Assembly: GCF_023702125.1 (NCBI RefSeq)
Contig: NZ_CP098415.1
Span: 496,001-560,000, forward strand
From: Halorubrum hochsteinianum
Lineage (GTDB): Archaea; Halobacteriota; Halobacteria; Halobacteriales; Haloferacaceae
Direction of reading: 5' to 3'
DNA length: 64,000 nucleotides
Below, one piece after another: positions 42,571 through 51,466 of this stretch (the first letter of the stretch is position 1; every line of letters starts with the position of its first letter). The notes below the pieces were generated by a model. The model was not told the DNA's origin. It saw only the letters and a list, made by a program, of their open reading frames with translations, and made no database searches. The position numbers were made by a program, and so were the translations under genes.

Positions 42571-44019
42571 ATGTCCATCGAGGACCCCAACGAGGCGGCG
42601 ACCGCGCCGGTCGAGATCCTCCACGTCGACGACGACCCTTCGGTGCTCGATCTGACCGAGTCCTTCCTCGACGCGGAGTTGGACGGGGTCGACGTCACCA
42701 CGACGACCGATCCGGGCGAGGTGATCGGCCACCTCGAGTCCGGGACGTTCCACTGCGTGATCAGCGACTACGATATGCCGGGACGGGACGGACTGGAGGT
42801 GCTCTGCGACGTGCGCGACGAGTACCCGGACCTCCCGTTCATCCTGTACACCGGGAAGGGGAGCGAGGAGATCGCCGCGGAGGCGATCAACGCCGGAGTC
42901 ACGGGCTACCTTCAGAAGGGCGGTCCGGACCAGATCCGACGGCTGGCCAACCGCGTCGAACACGCGGCGGTGGAGTTCCGGAGCCAGATCGAGTCGGAGC
43001 GGTACTCGACGGTTCTGAAGGCGCTCGACTACCCGATATACGTCGTCAACGAGGACGCCGAGTTCGAGTACGTCAACGAGGCGTTCGTCGAGCTCACCGG
43101 TTACAGTCGGGACGAGATCCTCGGGAGTCCCCCCGGGCTCATCAAGACCGAACCGGACGTGGAGAAGGCCAACGAGAAGCTCGCGGGCATCGTGTCTTCG
43201 ACCGGACCGGAGCGGGAGAAGTTCGGGGTCGACATCCGGACGAAAGACGGGGAGACGGTCCCGTGTTACGACCACATGGCCGCCCTCCCGTTCGACGACG
43301 ACTTCAGGGGCTCGGTCGGCATCCTCCGGGACGCCTCCGAGGAGCAGCGGCGGCGCGAGGAGCTGCTCCGACAGAACGAGCGGCTGGACGAGTTCACCTC
43401 CGTCGTGTCGCACGACCTCCGCACGCCGCTGAACAACGCGAAGGCGGCGGCGGAGCTGGCCCGAGCGGACGGGGACGAGGACCACTTCGATCGGCTCGAA
43501 TCGGAACACGAGCGCATGGACCGGATGATCCGGGACCTGCTGCGGCTCGCCCGCGACGGGCGGACGGTGTCGGACACCGAGCCGGTCGACGTGGGAGCGG
43601 TCGCGTCGGAGGCGTGGGAGTCGTTCGGCTGCCCGGCCGACGGGCTCCGACTGCCCGACGGGGAACTGGTCGTCGACGGCGACCCGCCTCGGGTCCGGCG
43701 GCTGGTCGAGAACCTCCTGCGCAACGCCGTCGATCACGGACGGTCGCCGGTGACGGTGACCGTCGGGAAGCACGCCGGCGGATTCTACGTCGCCGACGAC
43801 GGTCCGGGAGTCGACGAGGAACGGGTCGATGCGGTCTTCGAGCCGGGGTTCACGACCGCGTCCGACGGCACCGGATTCGGACTGACGATCGTGAAGCGGA
43901 TCGCCGACGCGCACGGGTGGAAGGTTGACGTGGCGGAGAGCGACGCGGGCGGCGCTCGGTTCGAGTTCGCGCTCGACACGGAGCCGAACACGCAGATCGA
44001 AGAGCCGCGCGTCGTCTGA
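42571..44019 (+). CDS. receiver-PAS hybrid histidine kinase
   Basis: The 482-residue soluble protein starts with a receiver domain whose phospho-acceptor is D66 (ISDYDMPG, with LHVDDD before and KGG near the end). A PAS domain follows (about 145-260), then a HisKA helix with H281 (VVSHDLRTPLNN) and a HATPase domain with intact N, G1 and G2 boxes (LLRNAVDHG, DDGPGVD, GTGFGLTIV). Receiver-first kinases of this type are typical of haloarchaeal signalling and receive phosphate from another kinase. It is divergent from the L37Ae cluster across a 230-base spacer containing promoters for both. Confidence 0.9.
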   Translation: MSIEDPNEAATAPVEILHVDDDPSVLDLTESFLDAELDGVDVTTTTDPGEVIGHLESGTFHCVISDYDMPGRDGLEVLCDVRDEYPDLPFILYTGKGSEEIAAEAINAGVTGYLQKGGPDQIRRLANRVEHAAVEFRSQIESERYSTVLKALDYPIYVVNEDAEFEYVNEAFVELTGYSRDEILGSPPGLIKTEPDVEKANEKLAGIVSSTGPEREKFGVDIRTKDGETVPCYDHMAALPFDDDFRGSVGILRDASEEQRRREELLRQNERLDEFTSVVSHDLRTPLNNAKAAAELARADGDEDHFDRLESEHERMDRMIRDLLRLARDGRTVSDTEPVDVGAVASEAWESFGCPADGLRLPDGELVVDGDPPRVRRLVENLLRNAVDHGRSPVTVTVGKHAGGFYVADDGPGVDEERVDAVFEPGFTTASDGTGFGLTIVKRIADAHGWKVDVAESDAGGARFEFALDTEPNTQIEEPRVV

Positions 44020-44227
44020 GCCGAGTCCGACTCTTCTCGCATCCGCCGCGGTCCGACCGTCGGTTTTGTGCTCCGAGCGCGATCGAGGCGGCCGCTCGCC
44101 GGCCGGTCGCGTCCCGGCCAGCGCGAGCCGAGGCGCGCGATCGGCGGGTCCGGACCCGTCGATCGGAGGGCCGACCGCGTCGGCCACTCGGAGATTGACG
44201 ACCCGTCGCCGGACCGCAACGCCTTTC

Positions 44228-44253
44228 ACAACCAAGTAATACTACTAAGTTGT
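44228..44253. promoter_or_regulatory. 26-bp imperfect palindrome abutting the thi4 start, candidate ThiR operator
   Basis: The 26 bases run from an ACAAC arm to a GTTGT arm, with AGTA/TACT as inner matching arms. About 20 of 26 positions are symmetric, and the last base touches the ATG of thi4. Binding here would cover the expected transcription start of a short-leader message. An HTH-ThiN regulator encoded at 50185 is the obvious candidate protein. Confidence 0.5.
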
Positions 44254-45189
44254 ATGGACGGATTCAACGGCTTCGCGGACGTGAGCGAGACGGACGTAAC
44301 GAGGGCCATCGGCACCGAGTGGACCGACGGCTTCCTGGACTTCACCGACTCCGAGGTGATCATTCTCGGCGGCGGTCCCTCGGGGCTGATGGCCGCGAAG
44401 GAACTGGCCGAGCGCGGCGTGAAGGTGATGATCGTCGAGAAGAACAACTACCTCGGCGGCGGGTTCTGGCTCGGCGGGTTCCTGATGAACACGGTGACGG
44501 TCCGCGATCCGGCACAGGAGATCCTCGACGACCTCGACGTGGACTACGACCCGGTCGAGGACGTCGACGGCCTCTACACCGCGCCGGGGCCGGAGGCCTG
44601 TTCGGGACTGATCAAGGCGGCCTGCGACGCCGGCGCGCGCGTCCAGAACATGACGGAGTTCACCGACCTCGTCGTCCGCGAGGACCACGAGGTCGGCGGG
44701 ATCGTGATGAACTGGACGCCGGTCCACGCGCTGCCCCGAGAGATCACCTGCGTCGACCCCATCGCGGTGGAGTCCGACCTCGTCATCGACGCGACCGGCC
44801 ACGACGCGGTCGCGATCAGCAAGCTCGACGAGCGCGGCGTCCTCTCCGCGCCCGGCATCGAGCACGCGAAGGAGCACAACACCGGGATGGACCAGACCGA
44901 GGACGGCGAGTACGGCGCGCCCGGCCACGACTCGCCCGGCCACGACTCGATGTGGGTGGGAGAGAGCGAGGACGCCGTGGTCGAGCACACCGGCGTCGTC
45001 CACGACGGCCTGATCGCGTCCGGCATGGCGGTCGCGACCGCCCACGGCCTCCCGCGGATGGGCCCGACGTTCGGCGCGATGCTGGTCTCCGGCAAGAAGG
45101 CGGCCCAGAGCGCCCTCGACGAGCTTGGCACCGACGCGCCCGAGGTGTCGCTGTCGACCGGCGGCGCGCCCGCTCCCGCTGACGACTGA
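44254..45189 (+). CDS. thi4: thiamine thiazole synthase Thi4
   Basis: The 311-residue enzyme makes the thiazole part of thiamine from NAD and glycine. It has the dinucleotide-binding [20 protein letters not shown], the GGGFWLGG loop and the C-terminal [16 protein letters not shown]166 (EITCVDP) is at the place of the cysteine that yeast Thi4 gives up as sulfur donor, whereas methanogen enzymes have histidine there and use free sulfide. The enzyme may thus be the cysteine-type also known in Haloferax. ATG 44254 directly follows a palindrome, and no TPP riboswitch is visible upstream. Confidence 0.94.
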   Translation: MDGFNGFADVSETDVTRAIGTEWTDGFLDFTDSEVIILGGGPSGLMAAKELAERGVKVMIVEKNNYLGGGFWLGGFLMNTVTVRDPAQEILDDLDVDYDPVEDVDGLYTAPGPEACSGLIKAACDAGARVQNMTEFTDLVVREDHEVGGIVMNWTPVHALPREITCVDPIAVESDLVIDATGHDAVAISKLDERGVLSAPGIEHAKEHNTGMDQTEDGEYGAPGHDSPGHDSMWVGESEDAVVEHTGVVHDGLIASGMAVATAHGLPRMGPTFGAMLVSGKKAAQSALDELGTDAPEVSLSTGGAPAPADD

Positions 45190-45370
45190 GACTCGGATCG
45201 CGGTTCCGGGGTCGACCCGAAACGAGCCGCGGTATTGACCGCGCCCCTCGGCCCTCCAGACGGTCGGTACTGCGAGATCGGTTTCGACGCGATCACGTTT
45301 CCGACCGAGACCACCGAACCCCGGTCGCTCGGCTGTACGACGGAGGAACCGCTTATAAACAGCCGGTCGA
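45190..45370. other. spacer after thi4
   Basis: This part of the 635-base gap between thi4 and pyk has no gene. A TATA-like CTTATAAAC at 45351-45359 borders the 3' end of the repeat element that follows. No obvious hairpin-T terminator is present. Confidence 0.4.
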
Positions 45371-45699
45371 CACGAACACCACCGAAGCCCCGGCCGCGAG
45401 AATCTCCGAAAGACTGTCGCCCCGCTTCGCTCGGCGCTGCGTCTTTCGTGGTCCCGCTCGCGTTCCGGGACTCGCGCGGCTCGCTGTGCGCTCAGTCGCT
45501 CACTCCGTTCGCTCTTTGCGGTGCTTGCGTCGTCGTGCTTCGGCCTCGCGGCTGCTCCTTCGAGTCCCGCCCCCGCACCGCACCTCACACCTCCCCAGCC
45601 TCGCGGCTCACGCTTCGCGGCTGCGCCGCTCGCGTTCGCCGCGTCCCTCGCGCGTGCTGTCTCGCGCCCTTCGGGCGCTCGCCGGCACGCGCCACCGCG
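45371..45699 (-). repeat. dispersed structured intergenic element, copy 2
   Basis: Read on the minus strand, the element opens GCGGTGGCGCGTGCC. The outer arms 45692-45685 and 45657-45650 pair perfectly, and the inner hairpin is GCGCCC-GAA-GGGCGC. The variable module is a three-part stem: CGCGGC/GCCGCG outside, ACGC/GCGT, and GCGGC-GCA-GCCGC at the tip. Conserved blocks GAGGCTGGGGAGGTGTGAGG, GGGCGGGACTCGAAG and GAGCGAACGGAGTGAGCGA follow, and a longer 3' part ends GGGGCTTCGGTGG. This is the longest unexpanded copy. Confidence 0.85.
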
Positions 45700-45824
45700 T
45701 GTTGAAAGATAACCCGTCGCGACACCCGAACCCGGAATCCGCGGCGTGACCGTTTTTCACGAACGTTCCTGCGAGAGGGACGCAACCGGATGCCTTTTTC
45801 CGACCATACCGCGAACCCGGCGAC
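45700..45824. other. promoter region of pyk
   Basis: This spacer contains ATGCCTTTTTCCGACC (about 45790-45805), a T-rich element 25-35 bases before the ATG at 45825, as expected for the pyruvate kinase promoter. Nothing else is seen. Confidence 0.4.
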
Positions 45825-47582
45825 ATGCGCAACGCCAAGATCGTCTGTACGATCGGTCCCGCCTCGGACGACCGGGACACGATCCGCGGCCTCGCGGAGG
45901 CGGGGATGTCCGTCGTCCGACTCAACGCCAGCCACGGAACGACCGACCACCGGGAGACGGTGATCGAGCGCGCCCGAGCGGTCGACGACGAGATCGACGA
46001 CCCCCTCGCGGTGATGGTCGACCTGAAGGGCCCGGAGGTCCGGACCGCCGAGATCGACGAGCCGATCCACCTCGCGGAGGGCTCGGAAGTGGCCTTCGAG
46101 GAAGGCGACGACGCCACCCCCGAGCGCGTCGGCCTCACGCACTCCATCGCCGCGGCCGGCCCGGGCGACACGATCCTCTTAGACGACGGCCGGATCGAGT
46201 GCCGCGTCGAGCGCGTCGACGGCGAGTCCGTGGTCGCGACCGTCCGCTCCGGCGGGAAGCTGGGGTCGCGGAAGGGCGTGAACCTCCCGGGCGTCGCCAT
46301 CGACGTCGACCTGATCACCCCCGAAGACGAGGCCGAACTCGACCTCGCGGCGCGGACCGACGCGGACTTCGTCGCCGCCTCCTTCGTCCGCGACGCCGAC
46401 GACGTGTACCAGATCGCCGACGAACTGGAGGCTCGCGGCGGCGACGACATCCCGATCGTCGCCAAGATCGAGCGCGCCGGCGCGGTCGAGAACTTGGAGG
46501 GAATCGTCGACGCCGCAGACGGCGTGATGGTCGCCCGCGGCGACCTCGGCGTCGAGTGCCCGCTGGAGGACGTGCCGGTGATCCAGAAGCGGATCATCCG
46601 CACCTGCGTCAACGAGGGCGTGCCCGTCATCACCGCGACGGAGATGCTCGACTCGATGGTCTCCTCGCGTCGGCCGACCCGCGCCGAGGCCTCCGACGTG
46701 GCGAACGCCGTCCTCGACGGGACGGACGCCGTAATGTTATCCGGCGAGACCGCGGTCGGCGAGGACCCCGTGAACGTCGTCGAGACGATGGACCGGATCG
46801 TCCGGCAGGTCGAGTCCAGCGACGAGTACGCCGAGACGCGCGAGCAGCGCGTCCCGACCGCGGACGAGGGGTCGCGCACGGAGGCGCTGGCCCGCTCGGC
46901 GCGCTACCTCGCGCGCGACATCGGCGCGTCGACGGTGGTCGCCGTCTCCGAGTCGGGCTTCACCGCGCGCAAGACCGCCATGTTCCGGCCGGGCGTCCCG
47001 GTCGTCGCGACGACGCCGAGCGACCGCGTCCGTCGCCAGCTCGCGCTCTCGTGGGGGGTCCGCCCCGTCTTGACCGAGTACGCGGACGACATGGAGGGGA
47101 TCCTCGACAACGCGGTCGACGCCGCGCTCGACCGCGGCGGGGCCGCGTCCGGCGACACGCTCGTCGTCCTCTCCGGCATGCTCACCGAGTTCGAGGGGAC
47201 GAACACGACGAACACCCTGAAGGTCCACGTCGCCGCCGAGACGCTCGTGACCGGCAAGGCGGTCGTCGCCGGCCGCGTCGCCGCGCCGGTCCACCGGACC
47301 GAGGACGGCGACATCGACGCGCTGCCGGACGGGTCCGTGGTCGCGATCGGCTCCGACTTCGACGGGGAGTTCTCCGGGGACCTCGACCGGATCGCCAGCA
47401 TCGTCGACGCCCGCGAGGGGATGACCGGCTACCCGGCCGTCGTCGCCCGGGAGCTCGGCGTCCCGATGGTCTCCGGCGCTCGCCTGCCCGAGTCGGTCGT
47501 CGACGGGACCACGGTGACCGTCGACGGGGAGCGCGGCGTCGTGTACGACGGCGACGTGATCGCCGCCGCCCGGGAGCGGTAA
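45825..47582 (+). CDS. pyk: pyruvate kinase with C-terminal swivelling domain
   Basis: The 585-residue enzyme converts PEP and ADP to pyruvate and ATP. The N-terminal signature (NAKIVCTIGPAS, VVRLNASHG), the catalytic lysine region (PIVAKIERAGA) and MVARGDLGVE are intact. The C-terminal 100 residues form a PEP-utiliser-type swivelling domain, as in Bacillus pyruvate kinase, but the usual T-S-H phosphohistidine site is replaced (GMTGYPAVVAREL), so the domain cannot be phosphorylated there. It may serve a structural or allosteric role. It opposes the PEP synthase encoded at 19283. Confidence 0.95.
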   Translation: MRNAKIVCTIGPASDDRDTIRGLAEAGMSVVRLNASHGTTDHRETVIERARAVDDEIDDPLAVMVDLKGPEVRTAEIDEPIHLAEGSEVAFEEGDDATPERVGLTHSIAAAGPGDTILLDDGRIECRVERVDGESVVATVRSGGKLGSRKGVNLPGVAIDVDLITPEDEAELDLAARTDADFVAASFVRDADDVYQIADELEARGGDDIPIVAKIERAGAVENLEGIVDAADGVMVARGDLGVECPLEDVPVIQKRIIRTCVNEGVPVITATEMLDSMVSSRRPTRAEASDVANAVLDGTDAVMLSGETAVGEDPVNVVETMDRIVRQVESSDEYAETREQRVPTADEGSRTEALARSARYLARDIGASTVVAVSESGFTARKTAMFRPGVPVVATTPSDRVRRQLALSWGVRPVLTEYADDMEGILDNAVDAALDRGGAASGDTLVVLSGMLTEFEGTNTTNTLKVHVAAETLVTGKAVVAGRVAAPVHRTEDGDIDALPDGSVVAIGSDFDGEFSGDLDRIASIVDAREGMTGYPAVVARELGVPMVSGARLPESVVDGTTVTVDGERGVVYDGDVIAAARER

Positions 47583-47652
47583 CCACCGGCCCCGCGCCGG
47601 CGCGCGTCGACCGCCCGCCAGCCATTTATTACGGAACCGCCTACGTGCGTCC

Positions 47653-47970
47653 ATGAGCGACGAATCCGGCGACCGCGCCCGCGACGAGGGACCGGCCGCC
47701 GACGCCGGCGACGGTGCCCGCGACGACGCCCCGGTCTCCGGCGACAGGAGTCGGGCCAACGACGCCGGCGACGAGACTCCCGGCGACGCCGAGGGCGACG
47801 GGGGAGAGTGGCGCTTCTCGATCGACGAGGTCGGGCCGGACGGCGTCACCGAGGACACCGCCACGCCGGAGAGCGAGCCGATAGAGCCGGGAGACGTCAC
47901 CCTCGAACACGCGGTCTTCGTCGTCCTCGGCGTGGCGCTCACGGTCGGCGTCCTCGTCGTCGGGTTCTGA
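47653..47970 (+). CDS. small haloarchaeal protein with C-terminal membrane helix
   Basis: The 105-residue protein is acidic and disordered for about 50 residues. A conserved patch WRFSIDEVGPDGV follows, then one C-terminal membrane helix (HAVFVVLGVALTVGVLVVGF), so it is probably tail-anchored with its head in the cytoplasm. A TATA-like CATTTATTACGG at about 47621-47632 supports ATG 47653. I recall similar proteins next to pyk in other haloarchaea (possibly family DUF7312). Function unknown. Confidence 0.7.
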   Translation: MSDESGDRARDEGPAADAGDGARDDAPVSGDRSRANDAGDETPGDAEGDGGEWRFSIDEVGPDGVTEDTATPESEPIEPGDVTLEHAVFVVLGVALTVGVLVVGF

Positions 47971-48070
47971 GCGCGACCGGCGCGGTCGCGCGCACCGCGC
48001 CGCCGCACCACCGCTTCGGGCCGCGACGGCGCGCACCACCACTTATCAGGCCGCGGCCGTAGGGGCGAAC

Positions 48071-48694
48071 ATGGACGCGCTCGCACAGGCCGGCCTCCTC
48101 TCGCCGGACACCCTCCCGCTGCTGCTTTTGACCGCGGGACTGCTGCTCTCGATGGCGGAGGCGCTGGCACCCGGAGCGAACTTCATCGTCGTCGGCATCG
48201 CGCTCATCGGGGCCGGGCTCGGGGGGCTGCTCCTGGCCTCGCTCGCCGTCCCCGGCGCGCTCCTCACGCTCTTCATGGCGGTCCTCACGCTCGTCTTCGG
48301 CGCTGCCGCCTTCTACGGCTACCACGAGTTCGACCTCTACGGGGGCAAGGGACAACAGCAGACGAGCGACAGCGACTCGCTGAAGGGGAAGACGGGGACC
48401 GTCACGGAGCGCGTGACCCCCACGGGCGGCGAGGTGAAACTCGCCGGCGGCGGCTTCAACCCCCATTACTCCGCCCGGTCGATGGACGGCGAGATCGCGG
48501 AGGGCGAGGAGGTGATGGTCGTCGACCCCGGCGGGGGCAACGTCGTCACCGTGGAGTCGATAGGGTACGTCGAGGACGACATCGACCGCGAGCTCGCGGC
48601 CGACCGCGCCCGGAAGGCCGCGGCGACCGAGGTCGAGGCGGAAGAGTCTGAGGAAGGCGACGCGGACCCGGAGACCGAACTGGAGCGGGAGTGA
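48071..48694 (+). CDS. NfeD-family membrane protein
   Basis: The 207-residue protein has three membrane segments (about 15-90), followed by the NfeD-type OB-fold (about 105-175, with GKTGTVTERVTPTGGEVKLAG and GEEVMVVDPGG) and an acidic tail. NfeD proteins associate with SPFH/stomatin-type proteins and membrane proteases in membrane quality control. No stomatin gene is adjacent, but an SppA-type protease lies 8 kb downstream. A CTTATCAGG promoter-like element lies about 30 bases upstream. Confidence 0.82.
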   Translation: MDALAQAGLLSPDTLPLLLLTAGLLLSMAEALAPGANFIVVGIALIGAGLGGLLLASLAVPGALLTLFMAVLTLVFGAAAFYGYHEFDLYGGKGQQQTSDSDSLKGKTGTVTERVTPTGGEVKLAGGGFNPHYSARSMDGEIAEGEEVMVVDPGGGNVVTVESIGYVEDDIDRELAADRARKAAATEVEAEESEEGDADPETELERE

Positions 48695-48769
48695 CGCCGG
48701 CGGACGACTGCGCCGCGGCGCGCACCGCCGAGAAAAAAGCACTTGCCGCTCGCGGCGGATCGCCCGACC

Positions 48770-49531
48770 ATGCCCTCCCCGTTCGCCCTCCTCCCGCGGC
48801 CGGTCGGTGGCCTGCTCGACCGCGTCCGCGACGGCTTCGAATCGCCCCGGGCCACGTCGGTCGCCGTCGCGATGCTCGTGATCGTCACGATCGGCACCGC
48901 GCTCGGGGTCGTCGCGCTTGGCGGGATCTTCGACGCGACCATCGACCAGCAGGTCACCGTCGACAACCCGGATCGCCCGCCCGAGTCGACCTGCGAGACG
49001 TTCGGGGACGACCCCGACTCCGTGTTCGGCGAGCGGTGCGACGAGCCGGCGCGGATCGAGGTCGACGCCGGGGCGGAACTCCGGGAGGCCGCGGACGGCT
49101 ACATCCACTACGGCCTGATCGGCGTGCCGATCTGGTGGGGGATCTTCGCGCTCGCCCTCCACGTCGGCGCGCGCGTCGCCGGCGGGGAGGGGTCCGTCGG
49201 CGACTCGTTCCTGATCGCCGGCTGGGCGCTCGTCGGCGAACTGCTCCGGGTGATCGCCGGCCTCGCGGCGATCTGGTTCGCCCTCTCGAACGCGGCGATA
49301 ACGGGGTCGACCGGCGAGGCGATCGCGAGGGACGCGGTCGCCGCGATCACGGGCACGACCGGCCCCCTGCTCGTCGCGTCCGCGGTCGCGATAGCGGTCC
49401 AGTGGGCGATCGTCGTCGGCGGGCTGGAGGCCCGACACGACCTCGGCCGCGGGACGGCGGCGGGCGTGGCGACGGTCTTCGCCGCGGTCGCCCTCCTGCT
49501 CGCCGTGCCCGCGAACTTCGGGAGTTTTTAA
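48770..49531 (+). CDS. Yip1-type multi-pass membrane protein
   Basis: The 253-residue protein has about five membrane segments and the layout of the haloarchaeal Yip1-domain family: a short basic head, one helix, an extracellular Asp/Glu-rich loop with two cysteines (about 70-90) and then four helices. In eukaryotes Yip1 proteins act in vesicle traffic, but the archaeal role is unknown. A run of A (AGAAAAAAGC, about 48730) lies 40 bases upstream. The dcd gene begins 25 bases after its stop. Confidence 0.7.
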   Translation: MPSPFALLPRPVGGLLDRVRDGFESPRATSVAVAMLVIVTIGTALGVVALGGIFDATIDQQVTVDNPDRPPESTCETFGDDPDSVFGERCDEPARIEVDAGAELREAADGYIHYGLIGVPIWWGIFALALHVGARVAGGEGSVGDSFLIAGWALVGELLRVIAGLAAIWFALSNAAITGSTGEAIARDAVAAITGTTGPLLVASAVAIAVQWAIVVGGLEARHDLGRGTAAGVATVFAAVALLLAVPANFGSF

Positions 49532-49555
49532 GCCGACGGCGCTCCCCGATCCGAC

Positions 49556-50188
49556 ATGATCCTGTCGGACGCCGACATCCTCGACCGGCTCGCGGAGGGC
49601 GACCTCGCGATCGAGCCGCTCGACGACGTCGATCAGCAGGTCCAGCCGGCGAGCGTCGACCTGCGGCTCGGCGAGCGGTTCCTGGAGTTCCAGCGCACCA
49701 ACATCCCCTGTATCCACCCGACGGACGCGGGCGAGGTGAGCGAGTACGTGACGGAGACGACGGTCCCCGAGGGCGACGAGTTCATCCTCCACCCCGGCGA
49801 CTTCGTCCTCGGGACGACCGCCGAGCGCGTCGCGATCCCGGACGACCTCGTCGCCCACGTCGAGGGGCGGTCGTCGCTCGGCCGCCTCGCGATCGTCGTC
49901 CACGCGACCGCGGGGCTGTGCGACCCGGGCTACGAGGGCCAGATCACGCTCGAACTGTCGAACCTCGGGACCGCTCCCGTGGCGCTCTCGCCGGGCATGC
50001 GCGTGTCGCAGCTCACCTTCACGGAGCTGAAGCGACCGGCCGAGCGCCCGTACGGTGCCGAGCGCGGCTCCAAGTACCAGGGACAGGACGGCCCGCAGGC
50101 GTCGCGGATCGGCGACGATCCGGAGTTCGCGGCGGAGGGAGACGAGTCCGGCGGCGGGGAGGAGACCGCCGCGGGGGAAGAGCCATGA
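49556..50188 (+). CDS. dcd: dCTP deaminase
   Basis: The 210-residue enzyme deaminates dCTP to dUTP, and some archaeal forms also act as dUTPase. It has the trimer-fold blocks [31 protein letters not shown] and [14 protein letters not shown], where the catalytic Glu lies in LELSN. The last 25 residues are Gly/Glu-rich and non-conserved. The stop overlaps the next gene's start (ATGA), which couples it to the HTH-ThiN regulator. Confidence 0.93.
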   Translation: MILSDADILDRLAEGDLAIEPLDDVDQQVQPASVDLRLGERFLEFQRTNIPCIHPTDAGEVSEYVTETTVPEGDEFILHPGDFVLGTTAERVAIPDDLVAHVEGRSSLGRLAIVVHATAGLCDPGYEGQITLELSNLGTAPVALSPGMRVSQLTFTELKRPAERPYGAERGSKYQGQDGPQASRIGDDPEFAAEGDESGGGEETAAGEEP

Positions 50189-51093
50189 GGTTCATCGAGG
50201 AGGTCGTCGTCGACGAGTTCCTCCCGACCGTCCGCTCGATGCTCGCGGAGGACCTCCGGGAGCGCGGGTTCACCCAGCTGGAGGTCGCCGACGCGCTCGG
50301 CATCTCGCAGTCGGCGGTCTCGAAGTACGCCGCGGGCGACGTGGCGAGGCACGACCGGATCGTCGCCGACGAGCGCGTTCTCGACCTCGTCGAGCGCGTG
50401 GGCGAGGGGCTCGCGAGCGGCGACCTCACGCCGGTCGGCGCGCTCGTCGAGATCGAGGTGCTGATCCGGCAGTTGGAGGAGGGCGACCTGCTGGCCGACC
50501 TCCACGAGGAGGCGATGCCCGCGCTCGCCGACGCCGACGTGGAGTTCTCCGTCCACGACCCCGACAGCGGCCTCCGCGAGCGCGAGCGCGTCCTCACGTC
50601 GGTCCGTCGAGGGCTCCGGACCCTGACGAACGCCTCCGGGTTCGCCGGGCTGATCCCGAACGTCGGCGCGAACGTCGCGGAGTGCCTCGCCGACGCCGCC
50701 ACGGTGGACGACGTGGCCGCGGTCCCCGGCCGGCTCGTCGACGTGAAGGGGCGGGCGATGGTCCCCGGCGAGCCGGAGTTCGGCGTGAGCGAACACGTCG
50801 CGACGGTGCTGCTCGCGGCGCGCGAGGGCGGCGCTGCCGTCCGCGGCGCGGTCAACCTCCGGTACGACCCCGAGACCGTCGCGGCGCTCGGCGAGTCGCA
50901 CCCGACCGTCGAGTTCGACGCGGAGCGGCCGACCCGCGAGGCGGTCGCGGACGCGGTCTCGGCGGCCGATCTCCCGGCGGACGCGGACGGGGTCGTGGTG
51001 TACCAGACCGGGGCGGTCGGCGTCGAGCCGATCGTCTACGTCCTCGCGCCCACCGCGGCCGGGGCGGCGCGGATCGTCCGCGGCCTGCTGTGA
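50185..51093 (+). CDS. HTH-ThiN transcription regulator (ThiR-like)
   Basis: The 302-residue protein has an XRE-type helix-turn-helix near the N-terminus (about 25-60: [21 protein letters not shown]). The C-terminal half is a ThiN-type domain (about 125-300, with [34 protein letters not shown] and the final [11 protein letters not shown]). ThiN domains act as thiamine-phosphate synthases in ThiDN fusions, whereas HTH-ThiN fusions have been described in archaea as the thiamine regulator ThiR that binds thiamine phosphate. It probably controls thi4 at 44254. It overlaps dcd by four bases, an unexplained link. Confidence 0.85.
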   Translation: MRFIEEVVVDEFLPTVRSMLAEDLRERGFTQLEVADALGISQSAVSKYAAGDVARHDRIVADERVLDLVERVGEGLASGDLTPVGALVEIEVLIRQLEEGDLLADLHEEAMPALADADVEFSVHDPDSGLRERERVLTSVRRGLRTLTNASGFAGLIPNVGANVAECLADAATVDDVAAVPGRLVDVKGRAMVPGEPEFGVSEHVATVLLAAREGGAAVRGAVNLRYDPETVAALGESHPTVEFDAERPTREAVADAVSAADLPADADGVVVYQTGAVGVEPIVYVLAPTAAGAARIVRGLL

Positions 51094-51466
51094 GCCGCCG
51101 ACACGGGTGCTTTTATTTTCCGCGACGACGAACGACCGGGCGTGATCCGACACCGGCGGCCCGGGATGCGGATGCGTTCCTTCTAGCGGCGGGTGGACCC
51201 GTCGCGTCGGCGACGACCGGTAACGCGGTCGGCGGCGGCGCGGCGACGAAGCCCGTCGCCTCCCCGTAGCGCCCGGGCCGCCGGCGAGCCGCGAGCGGGA
51301 CCGCCCGCCACACGCGACCGAGAAGCGTCGACGCGCACGGAACCGCCGACGCGCACAGATCCGCCGACGCGATCGGTGTCGCACCGACGCGGGCGGGACG
51401 CTCCGCGGACGGCCCCGAACCAGCGGGCTTTAGACCCGATCGACCGACACACGACACACGCACCAC
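51094..51466. other. 373-base spacer before metG
   Basis: No gene is supported here. There is a TATA-like CTTTTATTTTCC at about 51111-51122 followed by a frame of only 14 codons from GTG 51141, which I do not annotate. Degenerate 17-18-base tandem repeats with the core CCGACGCGCAC lie at about 51327-51380. A second TATA-like GGCTTTAGAC at about 51427-51436 is the likely metG promoter. Confidence 0.45.

Noticed and set aside
44020-44253. TPP riboswitch upstream of thi4
   Set aside because: The conserved CUGAGA and surrounding thi-box elements are absent; only a palindrome next to the start is seen.
45235-45749. Small protein genes in the thi4-pyk spacer
   Set aside because: Several overlapping frames exist on both strands, but all lie across the repeat element copy 2 and have Arg/Ser/Pro-rich compositions without a start signal.
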